DNA of 5,783 nt. It comes from Clostridia bacterium (lineage in GTDB: Bacteria > Bacillota_A > Clostridia > Oscillospirales > CAG-272). The translations under genes were made by a program, and so were the position numbers. Shown piece after piece: positions 5,201-5,783 of this stretch (positions are counted from its first letter, which is position 1; every line of letters begins with the position of its first letter). Under the pieces are notes generated by a model. It was not told the origin of the DNA and ran no database searches. It saw only the letters and a list, made by a program, of their open reading frames with translations. Location: contig JAGAIH010000178.1 of assembly GCA_017626655.1 (NCBI GenBank), positions 1 through 5,783 of the forward strand, read 5' to 3'.

Positions 5201-5783
5201 TTACTTGATGATCTCGGAAACGACGCCGGAACCGACGGTACGGCCACCCTCACGGATAGCGAAGCGGAGACCCTTCTCGCAAGCGATGGGGGCGATCAGC
5301 TCGACGGTCATCTCGACGTTATCGCCGGGGCGGCACATCTCGACACCCTCAGGCAGAGCGATGACACCGGTCACGTCGGTAGTTCTGAAGTAGAACTGAG
5401 GACGGTAGCCAGCGAAGAAGGGCTTCTGACGACCACCCTCCTTCTCGGACAGAACGTACACGTTGCCCTTGAAGTTGGTGTGGGGGTTGACGGAACCGGG
5501 CTTAGCCAGAACCTGACCGCGGCGGATGCCGTCCTTAGCGATACCACGGAGCAGAGCACCGATGTTGTCACCGGCCTCAGCCTGAGGCAGCAGCTTGTGG
5601 AACATCTCGACACCGGTAACGACGGTGGTCTCCTTCTCGTCGACCAGACCGACGATCTCGACAGTGTCGTTGACCTTCAGGGTACCTCTCTCCACACGAC
5701 CGGTAGCAACGGTACCACGGCCGGAGATGGAGAAGACGTCCTCGACGGGCATCAGGAAGGGCAGGTCAGCCTTACGCTCGGGA
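5201..5783 (-). CDS. tuf: Translation elongation factor Tu, C-terminal half (domains II and III); cut by window edge
   Basis: EF-Tu carries aminoacyl-tRNA to the ribosomal A site as a GTP complex. The 193 visible residues start in the linker after the GTPase domain ([17 protein letters not shown]). Domain II begins with [16 protein letters not shown], and domain III contains the [12 protein letters not shown] block and ends in [18 protein letters not shown] before EIIK and the TAA stop. Family length is about 395-400, so the GTP-binding domain (G-motifs) lies beyond the right edge and cannot be checked. No internal damage is seen. Codon use is narrow, as usual for this highly expressed gene. 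A strong terminator follows, and the next gene (ribU) has its own leader. Confidence 0.98.
   Translation of the reverse strand, partial: PERKADLPFLMPVEDVFSISGRGTVATGRVERGTLKVNDTVEIVGLVDEKETTVVTGVEMFHKLLPQAEAGDNIGALLRGIAKDGIRRGQVLAKPGSVNPHTNFKGNVYVLSEKEGGRQKPFFAGYRPQFYFRTTDVTGVIALPEGVEMCRPGDNVEMTVELIAPIACEKGLRFAIREGGRTVGSGVVSEIIK

Overview
All genes in this window lie on the minus strand. The sequence points to a moderately high G+C member of the Clostridia (Firmicutes/Bacillota), probably a gut-type lineage near Oscillospirales or Christensenellales. The reasons are a SAM-I riboswitch in front of metK, an FMN riboswitch in front of a RibU-type ECF riboflavin transporter, AAAGGA/GGAGG Shine-Dalgarno sites, and two large Ser/Thr/Glu/Asp-linker solute-binding lipoproteins of a kind often expanded in gut Clostridia. 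The exact order cannot be fixed from this sequence.

Layout, in the direction of transcription (high to low coordinates): the C-terminal half of tuf (EF-Tu) runs in from the right edge and ends at 5201, followed by a strong hairpin terminator (5128-5176). Next comes an FMN riboswitch (about 4874-5100), then ribU (4109-4864) and, 14 bases later, a COG2426/Sm_multidrug_ex membrane protein (3591-4094). About 47 bases further, with no visible terminator, is the first solute-binding lipoprotein (2071-3543). A hairpin abutting its stop codon (2041-2070) separates it from a perfect sigma-70-type promoter (2002-2030), which drives a second, paralogous lipoprotein (465-1931). Only about 19 bases after that stop codon begins a SAM-I riboswitch (aptamer 348-445, terminator 304-338), which controls metK; its first 64 codons occupy 1-193.

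Functionally, the window joins two housekeeping genes (tuf, metK), a flavin-responsive uptake unit, and two paralogous extracellular binding proteins that have no permease or ATPase gene here. Two of the four intergenic stretches longer than 100 bases are textbook riboswitches. Neither is quite canonical. In the FMN riboswitch the ribU Shine-Dalgarno site is itself the 3' strand of helix P1, and the P6 arm carries an insertion of about 100 bases containing two perfect hairpins. In the SAM-I aptamer the P4 helix is almost absent.

I did not find a clearly unknown multi-gene system. The most notable points are the riboswitch architectures, the ribU-COG2426 pairing behind a flavin sensor, and the tandem orphan binding lipoproteins with separate transcription signals.
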